Source of the DNA: Methanosarcinales archaeon
GTDB lineage: Archaea; Halobacteriota; Syntropharchaeia; Alkanophagales; Methanospirareceae
Assembly (NCBI GenBank): GCA_030621945.1
Contig: JAUXGS010000051.1
Coordinates: forward strand, 1-6,680
Reading direction: 5' to 3'
DNA: 6,680 nt
Positions 1 through 5,612 of the stretch are shown here, piece after piece. A program made the position numbers and the translations under genes. Below the pieces are notes generated by a model. That model saw only the letters and a program-made list of their open reading frames with translations, did not search any database and was not told the origin of the DNA. Each line of letters opens with the position of its first letter. Positions within the stretch are counted from its first letter, which is position 1.

Positions 1-488
1 ACTTCTTTCCGCGCATATTCCGGCTGATCGCTATAATTAATAAGGAACGGCTTATTCGTTGAGTTCCACCCTTTTATCCGATCTATTTTGTTCAATACCA
101 CGACAAAAGGCGTTTTTAATAATCGTAAAATGTTTAACGATTCATAGGTCTGCGGCTGAAAGCCCTCCATTACATCTACCACGATAACCGCAACGTCAGC
201 TAACGCACTTCCTCGTTTCCTCAAGGATGCAAAGGCATGATGACCTGGAGTATCAATGACAAGCAAACCGGGAACGTCTATTCCCGTCCAGTCCTTTTTT
301 AACGGTTCACAAATCGTTTTTATCGTGCTGATAGGTATCTCTGTTGCACCGATATGCTGCGTAACTCGACCTGCTTCCTTCTCTGCTATTGCTGTGCCCC
401 GTAGTGAATCAAGTAACGTGGTCTTACCATGGTCTATATGTCCCACAACTGAGAGTATTGGTGTCCGTATTCCGCTCTTTGTGCTCAT
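1..488 (-). CDS. infB: Translation initiation factor aIF5B (IF-2 family GTPase), N-terminal part; 3' end outside window
   Basis: The visible 162 codons, translated from the minus strand, form the GTPase domain of the universal initiation factor IF2/aIF5B, which promotes subunit joining and initiator-tRNA positioning on the ribosome in the cytoplasm. The P-loop GHIDHGKTT lies at residues 16-24, switch-1 [10 protein letters not shown] at 43-52, DTPGH at 79-83 and NKID at 133-136. The switch-1 wording is the archaeal/eukaryal form; bacterial IF2 differs after IGA. The protein starts directly with the G domain and lacks the long N-terminal extension of bacterial IF2, as expected for archaea. The ATG at 488 is preceded by GGTGA five bases upstream, a good match to the archaeal anti-Shine-Dalgarno. 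The gene begins 25 nt after the dnaJ stop and is probably co-transcribed with it. Residue 84 is His where this family usually has Glu (DTPGHEAF). There is no intein in the visible part. The rest of the protein lies beyond base 1. Confidence 0.95.
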   Translation of the reverse strand, partial: MSTKSGIRTPILSVVGHIDHGKTTLLDSLRGTAIAEKEAGRVTQHIGATEIPISTIKTICEPLKKDWTGIDVPGLLVIDTPGHHAFASLRKRGSALADVAVIVVDVMEGFQPQTYESLNILRLLKTPFVVVLNKIDRIKGWNSTNKPFLINYSDQPEYARKE

Positions 489-513
489 GCCCTTCACCTT
501 CTTCATTCATATA

Positions 514-1767
514 CTAATCACTTCTACTTCTGTTTTTACTCCACCAGGAGAAACTTTTCTTCTGCTTTCCTCCAACTTCTTCTCGCTCTTGCCCTTGTCC
601 CTCTTTATCAAATTCATACAGTAAATCCTTCTGCTTTTTGCTCAGTTTTTTTGGCGTTACTACCTTTACTCTCACCAACATGTTCCCTCGACCGTGGCCC
701 CTCAAATCTGGCATTCCCTTGTTCTTCAGCCGGAAGTTCGTGCCAGATTGCGTGCCCGCAGGCATTTTTATCCGTGCACTGCTGCCATCTATTGTCCTTA
801 CCTCTATCTCATCACCAAATGCCGCTTGTGCGAAGCGAACCGAGACTTCACAAAATAGGTCATCCCCTGCCCTTTTAAAGAATTCATGCTCTTTCACATG
901 CATTATCACGTACAAATCGCCTGGTGGTCCTCCTCTTTCCCCTGCGCCTCCTTCACCTGCAATCCTTAATCTACTCCCCGTATCCACACCTGGCGGTATC
1001 CTTACCGATATTTGTTTAGTTACTCTAATTTTCCCCCGACCATCGCATTCCTTGCAAGGAGTCTTTATCACCTGTCCACTTCCGCCACAATGTGGGCAGG
1101 CTGAGATAGAAATGAACTGAGCAAAGCCATGGCTCTGCGCTCTCTTTACCTGTCCCGCCCCACCACACGCAGAACAGGTCTCCAATCCGCCTGAACTCGC
1201 CCCCGTTCCGTTACATGACGTACAGCTCTCTTCTTTAGGGAGAGTTATCTCTCTCTCAATTCCCTTCGCTGCATCCTCGAGGTCTATCTCAAGGTCATAC
1301 CTGATGTCGCTTCCTCTTTCTGGCCCGTATCTTTCCCCCGCCCTCGTATAGCCAGGTTCTCCCCCTCCGAAAAATACGTCAAATAAGGAACTGCCCACGC
1401 TGGCGCCCATTCCACCGCCTCTAGTTCTACCAAATCCAAAATTACCGCCAAAAAAACTCTTGAATAAGTCGCCAAAGATATCCTCTACATCGCCATATCT
1501 TGTGAAATCTGACCATTCAAATCCTCCGGGACCAAAATTAACACCCGCATGCCCAAATCTATCGTAATTCACCCGCTTCTGTGGGTCGGATAACACCTCA
1601 TAAGCCTCTGATACCTCTTTAAACTTTTCCTCCGCCTCTTTTGGATCGTCTTTATTCAAATCAGGATGATGTTTTTTCGCTAATCTTCGATACGCACGCT
1701 TTATTTCATCCTTCGATGCTTCTCTATCCACACCTAAAACAGTGTAGTAATCGCTCTTCTCTGTCAA
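514..1767 (-). CDS. dnaJ: Chaperone protein DnaJ (type I Hsp40)
   Basis: A full-length 417-residue type I Hsp40 co-chaperone, which stimulates the ATPase of DnaK (Hsp70) and delivers unfolded proteins to it in the cytoplasm. The J domain covers about residues 6-72 with HPD at 34-36. A long Gly/Phe-rich linker spans about 77-150. Four zinc-binding CxxCxGxG repeats start at 182, 198, 224 and 238 with all eight cysteines present. Two beta-rich substrate-binding domains follow to about 372, and the tail is rich in Lys, Arg and Ser. At 417 residues it is longer than E. coli DnaJ (376), mainly through the linker and tail. The start is TTG at 1767: an in-frame stop lies 19-21 bases upstream, the next Met is residue 120, and GGAG (1778-1781) sits 10 bases ahead. 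The aIF5B gene follows after 25 nt. No dnaK or grpE is in the window, so this dnaJ is not in the usual grpE-dnaK-dnaJ order, at least downstream. Confidence 0.97.
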   Translation of the reverse strand: MTEKSDYYTVLGVDREASKDEIKRAYRRLAKKHHPDLNKDDPKEAEEKFKEVSEAYEVLSDPQKRVNYDRFGHAGVNFGPGGFEWSDFTRYGDVEDIFGDLFKSFFGGNFGFGRTRGGGMGASVGSSLFDVFFGGGEPGYTRAGERYGPERGSDIRYDLEIDLEDAAKGIEREITLPKEESCTSCNGTGASSGGLETCSACGGAGQVKRAQSHGFAQFISISACPHCGGSGQVIKTPCKECDGRGKIRVTKQISVRIPPGVDTGSRLRIAGEGGAGERGGPPGDLYVIMHVKEHEFFKRAGDDLFCEVSVRFAQAAFGDEIEVRTIDGSSARIKMPAGTQSGTNFRLKNKGMPDLRGHGRGNMLVRVKVVTPKKLSKKQKDLLYEFDKEGQGQEREEVGGKQKKSFSWWSKNRSRSD

Positions 1768-1777
1768 TTCTGGCTGT

Positions 1778-1781
1778 CTCC
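1778..1781 (-). promoter_or_regulatory. Ribosome binding site of dnaJ (supports TTG start)
   Basis: On the minus strand AAGGAGAC precedes the TTG codon at 1767 by 10 bases, counted from GGAG. It pairs with the archaeal 16S 3' end (CACCUCCU) and supports the unusual TTG start, because no ATG or GTG start exists between the upstream in-frame stop and the J domain. Confidence 0.6.
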
Positions 1782-1811
1782 TTCGCTATCTAAAGATTTT
1801 ATCTTTTATGG

Positions 1812-1817
1812 TATAAA
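1812..1817 (-). promoter_or_regulatory. Probable TATA box of the dnaJ-infB unit
   Basis: The minus strand reads TTTATA here, directly preceded by an A-rich stretch (TTAAAAAAC) that could serve as a BRE. With the usual archaeal spacing of about 26 bases from box centre to start, transcription would begin near 1788. That gives a leader of about 20 nt that just includes the GGAG site. The assignment rests on sequence and spacing only. Confidence 0.5.
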
Positions 1818-1903
1818 GTTTTTTAACCACCGCAGATATTTCACTTATTCATTAGTTCCCTCCAGAGGAAATAAACGTGTTTTCCGTGCCGTTACCGTAT
1901 ACC

Positions 1904-1928
1904 TTTATATATAACCTCGATTTATATT
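1904..1928 (+). promoter_or_regulatory. Promoter of the winged-helix gene: two TATA-like boxes
   Basis: Two archaeal TATA-like boxes lie in the spacer: TTTATATA at 1904-1911 and TTTATATT at 1921-1928. Standard spacing predicts transcription starts near 1934 and 1950 respectively. The downstream box would give a leader of about 17 nt that still contains the GTGA ribosome-binding element at 1956-1959. Which box is used cannot be decided from the sequence. Both starts lie on or beside the 13-bp dyad at 1934-1946. Confidence 0.5.
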
Positions 1929-1933
1929 TCATT

Positions 1934-1946
1934 TGTTCAGTGAACA
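1934..1946. promoter_or_regulatory. Perfect 13-bp dyad, candidate operator
   Basis: TGTTCA-G-TGAACA is a perfect inverted repeat with a one-base centre. It sits just downstream of the two TATA boxes of the winged-helix gene and covers or adjoins the predicted transcription start. In archaea a repressor bound here would block polymerase recruitment. The one-base spacer rules out a stable RNA hairpin, so a protein-binding site for a dimer is the more likely reading. The bound protein is unknown; the adjacent winged-helix gene product is the natural candidate. Confidence 0.4.
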
Positions 1947-1966
1947 GATGAAGATGTGAAGTGGCA

Positions 1967-2395
1967 ATGAAGGTGCGGGTGGAAGTAACGGATGAAGAAG
2001 GAGTGAAATCGTCCATAGAGAAGGAGGGCGATTTACAAATTGAGATGCTCAGACAGCTCACGATTAGGGATGTAATAAAGTTTTTAGAGAAGGAGCTTTC
2101 TCCTCTCCCTGTTAGGAACGCTTACGATTACGAAGGCGAAGATCTTACGATAAAAGAAAGACTTGCTTCTTTTTTACGCTTTGATGAACGTGCACCGAAG
2201 GGTTGGTTCACCTCTTCACAGGTAAGAAGAATATATGAAGCTGTATTCGAGGAGAATCTGCGACTGAGCACCATATCAACGTACCTGTCGGGCATGCATT
2301 CCGCCGGTATTTTAGAGCGAAAGGGTAGCAGAGCAAAGAGGCAATACCGATTGGTTTCCATGGAGAGCACGGAAGTAGCAAGCGCAGTAGTGTAG
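1967..2395 (+). CDS. Small winged-helix DNA-binding protein, putative transcriptional regulator
   Basis: A 142-residue protein with no precise name. The first 20 residues (MKVRVEVTDEEG) look like a short beta hairpin. The middle is charged and helical. The C-terminal part, about residues 80-130, reads as a winged helix-turn-helix: an FTSSQV-type first helix, a recognition helix around LSTISTYLSGMHSAG (100-114), and an ILERKGSRAKRQYRL wing with many basic residues. Small archaeal proteins of this kind are usually annotated as hypothetical or as HTH regulators. The ATG at 1967 is preferred because GTGA (1956-1959) lies seven bases upstream; the in-frame GTG at 1961 would leave only one base of spacing and add two residues. 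An in-frame TGA at 1949-1951 excludes anything longer. The gene is divergent from dnaJ and convergent with the UPF0200 gene, so it forms its own transcription unit. The DNA-binding role is inferred and the target is unknown. Confidence 0.8.
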   Translation: MKVRVEVTDEEGVKSSIEKEGDLQIEMLRQLTIRDVIKFLEKELSPLPVRNAYDYEGEDLTIKERLASFLRFDERAPKGWFTSSQVRRIYEAVFEENLRLSTISTYLSGMHSAGILERKGSRAKRQYRLVSMESTEVASAVV

Positions 2396-2408
2396 TGTAG
2401 TAACTCGT

Positions 2409-2415
2409 CAAAAAT
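2409..2415 (-). terminator. Short T-run after the UPF0200 gene, possible archaeal terminator
   Basis: Directly after the TGA of the UPF0200 gene the minus strand reads a short T-rich run (AATTTTT). Archaeal polymerase can terminate at U-runs without a hairpin, and this lies in the 20-bp gap between two convergent genes. The run is short, so the call is weak. Confidence 0.25.
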
Positions 2416-3006
2416 TCAGTCGTGTAAATCTAAAATCCTTTTTATCTGTTCTTTAAACTCCTCCAAAGAACCCTCATTCGCTATAACCTTGTCGGCTTTT
2501 TCCATCGCTTCGCCCATACCCCACCGGTTCTCTCGTTCCTCGCGCTCTTTAAATTCCTCGATATTTAACAGATCATCTCCCCTACCACGGGTTTTTATTC
2601 GATTATACCTGAGGATAAGTGGTGCCTCGATTCTCACAAGAATGAAATCAGTACCAAATTCTTTTTTGAACGTCTCTACTTCTGCTATGCCTCTTATTCC
2701 ATCTATCACGATGATGGGCTTTTTTGCTCTTTTCCCCTCTTTGTCCGTTATATCCTTTATATCCTTTATACGCGGGATGCACCGTCTTGCAATTGCATCC
2801 ATCCCTTCCCGCTCTCGCAGCTCATTTGCAATGCTGCCCGCATTTGCGTCACTTAACGATAGCTTTCGCCGTTGTAACTCCCCCCTTATCACATCTCCCA
2901 TCGTAACGACAGGAATGCCTATCTCCTTTGCGACTGCTGCTGCAACGGTCTTTCCCGCTGCAGGTGCGCCGACAAATGCTAATATTTGTACCTCTCCTGC
3001 AGCCAC
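2416..3006 (-). CDS. UPF0200-type P-loop nucleotide kinase (dephospho-CoA kinase-like)
   Basis: A 196-residue protein that matches the archaeal UPF0200 family, P-loop kinases related to adenylate and dephospho-CoA kinases; the true substrate of the family is unknown to me. The Walker A motif GAPAAGKT is at residues 13-20, followed by the family segment IPVVTMGDVIRGEL (31-44). A Walker B-like strand ending in VIDGIRG is at 100-106, a lid-like TRGRGDD at 139-145 and the C-terminal NEGSLEEFKEQI at 177-188. The start is GTG at 3006, the only start codon close to the family's usual beginning; it lies inside the end of the upstream gene (28-nt overlap), which suggests translational coupling. GGAG lies 10 bases upstream. 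An insert-like stretch at 80-97 (IKDIKDITDKEGKRAKK) is encoded partly by a 9-bp tandem repeat and seems longer than usual for the family. It is the last gene of the operon. Confidence 0.88.
   Translation of the reverse strand: MAAGEVQILAFVGAPAAGKTVAAAVAKEIGIPVVTMGDVIRGELQRRKLSLSDANAGSIANELREREGMDAIARRCIPRIKDIKDITDKEGKRAKKPIIVIDGIRGIAEVETFKKEFGTDFILVRIEAPLILRYNRIKTRGRGDDLLNIEEFKEREERENRWGMGEAMEKADKVIANEGSLEEFKEQIKRILDLHD
2752..2769 (-). repeat. 9-bp in-frame tandem repeat inside the UPF0200 gene
   Basis: The minus strand carries two perfect consecutive copies of ATAAAGGAT, encoding IKD-IKD (residues 80-85). A third degenerate copy, ATAACGGAC (ITD, 86-88), follows. Since the unit is three codons long, gain or loss of copies keeps the reading frame. 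Confidence 0.8.
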
Positions 3007-3425
3007 TTTTCCGCAGCTCCTCGCGCAAGCCTTCGCTCTAATGCAGCATAAAATATGTTTACAATACAGAGTAAGTCCCCTTTTCTCACTTTGCCATCGG
3101 CTAATGGATGAAAAATGACCCCGTCAAGAACCCTCCTTTCCTCAACAGGCCTCGGCTTCCCCACACTTGTGAGTGAAGAGACTACACCAAGTGCATGTCG
3201 CATTATAAAGCAGGGCATAACTATCGACTTCGGGGGCACCTCTATCTTTTCTACCTTTATGTTCATGATTTCGTTTTTCTTCACTTCTTTATCCTCCTTT
3301 GCGATGAGCATTTCCCATTCGCCATGCGGACCGACGGTGAAGCCGTAGCTGTAACTATCCACTACTGCCCTCTCTGTTTCCCCACCGATTTTATCCTTCC
3401 AGTAAACGAGCTCTATTTTTGCCAT
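2979..3425 (-). CDS. DUF22-like archaeal protein of unknown function
   Basis: A 148-residue, mostly beta-strand protein without signal peptide or membrane segment. The pattern across residues 54-125 resembles the archaeal DUF22 domain as I remember it: a VPPKSIVMPCFIMRHALG core (63-80), then a GKPRPVEERRVLDG turn (89-102) and a DGKVRKGDLLCIVNI end (110-124). The function of that domain is unknown. The N-terminal 50 residues (IELVYWKD, YSYGFTVGPHGEWEMLIAKED) would be another beta region. The C-terminal tail from 126 is helical and basic. ATG at 3425 has no clear ribosome-binding site; the 31-nt gap upstream is AT-rich with a TATA-like stretch, so a short-leader transcript is possible. The end overlaps the kinase gene by 28 nt, implying a functional or at least translational link. 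The family assignment is from memory of the pattern and needs a profile search. Confidence 0.6.
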   Translation of the reverse strand: MAKIELVYWKDKIGGETERAVVDSYSYGFTVGPHGEWEMLIAKEDKEVKKNEIMNIKVEKIEVPPKSIVMPCFIMRHALGVVSSLTSVGKPRPVEERRVLDGVIFHPLADGKVRKGDLLCIVNIFYAALERRLARGAAEKWLQERYKY

Positions 3426-3443
3426 GTTATTGAATTATACTAT

Positions 3444-3466
3444 AAACTAACTCTTTTTAAATTTTC
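3444..3466 (-). promoter_or_regulatory. AT-rich, possible internal promoter before the DUF22-like gene
   Basis: The 31-nt gap and the end of the preceding gene carry TATA-like stretches on the minus strand (TTTAAAA near 3455-3461 and TTTATAG near 3442). The first would place a transcription start a few bases ahead of the ATG at 3425, which itself lacks a ribosome-binding site. This suggests a possible separate short-leader transcript for the last two genes. It is also compatible with simple AT-richness. Confidence 0.25.
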
Positions 3467-3789
3467 TTTTTGAGGCTCTCCAACTGTTTGTCCCAATACT
3501 CGTCCATAACTTTTGATTCTTCGGAATCCACGAATACAATCTCGCTTTGTTCCGATTTAGATATTACACCAATGTAATTCCACATAACACTCTGCCATTC
3601 GTTTTCGGTCAACCCCCTGCCAATCGCCTGTTCAATAATCTCTCGATTCAGAACAAGTTTTTTATCCCCTCGTATCCTAATCATCATTCCGAAGTGGACG
3701 AAAGTTGCATTGTTATCCTCGTTATCTTTGCAAACAGCCCTTGCAACAAGCATGTTTGCTGGAACCGCCTCAAGAAAAACGCTTACCAT
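3457..3789 (-). CDS. Hypothetical protein, 110 residues, not recognised
   Basis: I do not recognise this protein. It is a soluble, mixed alpha/beta sequence with no signal peptide, membrane span or cysteine cluster (a single Cys at residue 20). An N-terminal strand region (MVSVFLEAVPANMLVARAV) is followed by a hydrophobic strand-like segment, FVHFGMMIRI (30-39), a helix around residues 48-56, a NEWQSVMWNYIGVI segment (62-75) and a charged, helical C-terminus ending in LESLKKKI. The ATG at 3789 follows the radical SAM stop by five bases, with GGTGG nine bases upstream inside the end of that gene, so the two are very likely translated together. A role linked to the radical SAM protein or its target is a positional inference only. 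Coding status is supported by the tight packing, the good start and the lack of any better frame. Confidence 0.75.
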   Translation of the reverse strand: MVSVFLEAVPANMLVARAVCKDNEDNNATFVHFGMMIRIRGDKKLVLNREIIEQAIGRGLTENEWQSVMWNYIGVISKSEQSEIVFVDSEESKVMDEYWDKQLESLKKKI

Positions 3790-3794
3790 TTCGA

Positions 3795-4553
3795 CTAACC
3801 ACCACCGTAAACCGCTTCTTCGCCGTGCTCTCTGGTTCTGATCCTGACCTTCTTCAGACTCGCGGCATGGTACGCACCTGCTGCGAGTTCCTTCAGCTCC
3901 TCGCGGCTGAACTCGTCATCCTCGGCTATTACGCGTCCCGGAACAAGTTCAGGTCTACCTTGTTGTATTACGTATGAGCAGTTTGCAGCACCCGCCTCTT
4001 CAATCTCTTTTGCTATGCGCTTCACCTCTTCCGCGCCAACGAGGTTCTTGAATACTGTCGTTACCAGTTCAAGGTCTACGCCTGCCAGAATGCAAGCTGC
4101 GAGCGTATTCCTCACTCGCTCCGCTACGCCTGCGACTTTTGTCAGTTTCTCGTACAGCGTTTCATCAGATAGCGGCGCCTTGATGTCAAGGAAGATCTTG
4201 TCAATGAGATTTTTCTTCAGTAGAGTTTCGACAACCGCGGGGTAAAACCCGTTGGTCTGCACGGCAACGAACAACGAGCGCTTCTTTACGAATTGCGCGA
4301 TCGCTTCGATTGCGTGCGGTTGCATAAAGGGCTCACCGCCGGAGAGAACCACAGCGTCTATGAAACCCGCGTTTTTTAGGATTTCCGCTTCTATCTCGCT
4401 CGGTTCAACGTAGTTCTGGTCTTCCAAGAGTTTGTAATTATGGCAATAGATGCACCGAAGCGGGCAGCCTCTGAGGAATATTACCATCGAGGCTTTTCCC
4501 CGCCAGTCTATGGTGGAGAAGGGGACGACACCACCGAAGTTTACCGCTGCCAT
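3795..4553 (-). CDS. Radical SAM activating enzyme, anaerobic ribonucleotide reductase activase-like (NrdG2 type)
   Basis: A 252-residue radical SAM protein. The N-terminal VVPFSTIDWRGKASMVIFLRGC is typical of the NrdG2-type activases, followed by the 4Fe-4S motif CxxxCxxC (Cys30, Cys34, Cys37; CPLRCIYCHN). The SAM-binding GGEP lies at 72-75, with further barrel motifs VQTNGF (98-103) and DKIFLDIKAP (118-127). Such enzymes cleave S-adenosylmethionine to place a glycyl radical on an anaerobic enzyme, most often class III ribonucleotide reductase NrdD. It is longer than E. coli NrdG (about 154 residues) but fits the longer archaeal/NrdG2 type. No nrdD or other glycyl-radical enzyme is in the window, so the real partner is open. 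ATG at 4553 is three bases after the M42 stop with no clear ribosome-binding site, suggesting translational coupling. Confidence 0.85.
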   Translation of the reverse strand: MAAVNFGGVVPFSTIDWRGKASMVIFLRGCPLRCIYCHNYKLLEDQNYVEPSEIEAEILKNAGFIDAVVLSGGEPFMQPHAIEAIAQFVKKRSLFVAVQTNGFYPAVVETLLKKNLIDKIFLDIKAPLSDETLYEKLTKVAGVAERVRNTLAACILAGVDLELVTTVFKNLVGAEEVKRIAKEIEEAGAANCSYVIQQGRPELVPGRVIAEDDEFSREELKELAAGAYHAASLKKVRIRTREHGEEAVYGGG

Positions 4554-4556
4554 ACT

Positions 4557-5603
4557 TCAGAAGAAATCGCCCACTCGCTCGATGGCCCGTGCAACGAGTT
4601 CCGCGCAGTTGTCAAGGTCCTTCAGGCTTAACAGCTCCACCGGCGAATGGATGTATCTCGTGGGCACGCCGACCACACCGGTAGGTATGCCGCTCCGTGT
4701 GAGATGGATTATAGCCGCATCGGTCATGCCACCCTCCGATACGCTGAGCTGGTATTCGATTTTAGAACGTGCCGCGGTCTCTTTCAGCCATTTTAATACC
4801 GAAGGAGGCGTTATTATGCCACGACCCGAAGCGTCGGAAACGGTAATCACCGGCCCTTTACCTATCTCTATTGTCGTGTCTTTCTTCTCTATTCCCGGAT
4901 GTCCCCCGGCTATATCGGTATCGAGTGCGATCGCCACATCGGGGTCGAGCCCGAAAGATGCTATTCGTGCACCTTTCAGCCCTACTTCCTCCTGCACTGT
5001 TCCCACTGCATACACCTCAAATTCGGTATTCGTCCTCTTCAGTGCCTCTACCATCACTGCAACGCCGGACCGATTATCAAAAGCTTTACAGGTAACCCGG
5101 TCGTTTCCGAGACTTACAAAGTGCCGATCGGTGGTGATTGGCGTTCCGATGAAAATCCCCATCTGCTCCACTTCTTCGCTGCTCTGCGCACCCACATCCA
5201 CAAACATGTCCTCGGCTTTTACTACCTTCTCGCGCTCCTCTTTCTTCATTTTATGCGGTGGTTTCGAGCCGATAACACCGTACAAACCGCCACCCTCCGC
5301 GTGCACAATCACCCGTTGATTGAGCAGCGTTTGCTCAAACCAGCCACCTATGGTTGAGAAGGTTATGAACCCTTCGTCATTTATATGCTTCACCATAAGC
5401 CCTATCTCATCGATGTGCGCAGCAATCATAACAGAAGGCTTTTTACCGCGCTTCGTAGCTATCAGATTACCCAACCGATCAATTTTTGTTTCGTCTACAT
5501 ACCCCTCCAACTCTGCCTCGAGTATGTTCCTTATTTCCCCTTCGTAGCCTGAAATGCCATGCGCTTCGGCCAATTTCTTCAGCAGTTCTTTTAGTTCAGC
5601 CAT
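4557..5603 (-). CDS. M42 family metallo-aminopeptidase (TET-type; often labelled endoglucanase/cellulase)
   Basis: A 348-residue cytoplasmic dinuclear-metal aminopeptidase. M42 enzymes form large tetrahedral (TET) dodecamers that trim peptides released by the proteasome and other proteases. All expected active-site positions can be seen: His63 in AAHIDEIG, bridging Asp176 in KAFDNRSG, catalytic Glu205 and metal ligand Glu206 in QEEVGLKG, Asp228 in ALDTD, and His319 in YIHSP. The N-terminal ELLKKLAEAHGISGYEGEI is the usual beginning of the family, so the start is ATG at 5603. The open frame continues upstream to 5711, but that part is the tRNA-Tyr gene and is not coding. Only nine bases (TTTTTCAAA) separate the tRNA 3' end from the ATG and there is no ribosome-binding site, so after tRNA processing the mRNA would be nearly leaderless. 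The radical SAM gene follows after three bases. Confidence 0.95.
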   Translation of the reverse strand: MAELKELLKKLAEAHGISGYEGEIRNILEAELEGYVDETKIDRLGNLIATKRGKKPSVMIAAHIDEIGLMVKHINDEGFITFSTIGGWFEQTLLNQRVIVHAEGGGLYGVIGSKPPHKMKKEEREKVVKAEDMFVDVGAQSSEEVEQMGIFIGTPITTDRHFVSLGNDRVTCKAFDNRSGVAVMVEALKRTNTEFEVYAVGTVQEEVGLKGARIASFGLDPDVAIALDTDIAGGHPGIEKKDTTIEIGKGPVITVSDASGRGIITPPSVLKWLKETAARSKIEYQLSVSEGGMTDAAIIHLTRSGIPTGVVGVPTRYIHSPVELLSLKDLDNCAELVARAIERVGDFF

Positions 5604-5612
5604 TTTGAAAAA

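Noticed and set aside
638..1120. Plus-strand frames opposite dnaJ
   Set aside because: They mirror the well-conserved zinc-finger and C-terminal domains of DnaJ and show no protein features of their own.
1856..1870. Imperfect dyad TTCC/GGAA with CCTC-CA-GAGG centre in the spacer
   Set aside because: It is short, the two symmetry axes do not coincide, and it lies far from either predicted transcription start; not strong enough to call an operator.
1852..2061. Minus-strand frame of 69 codons across the dnaJ/winged-helix spacer
   Set aside because: It runs across the TATA boxes and dyad and into the antisense of the winged-helix gene, with no ribosome-binding site or family resemblance.
2489..3118. 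Plus-strand open frame of 209 codons
   Set aside because: It is antisense to the UPF0200 and DUF22-like genes, which have clear family motifs on the other strand; its composition is shadow-like.
4450..5319. Long plus-strand open frame of 289 codons
   Set aside because: It is antisense to the M42 and radical SAM genes, rich in Ser, Pro and Thr as expected for a shadow frame, and has no recognisable domain.
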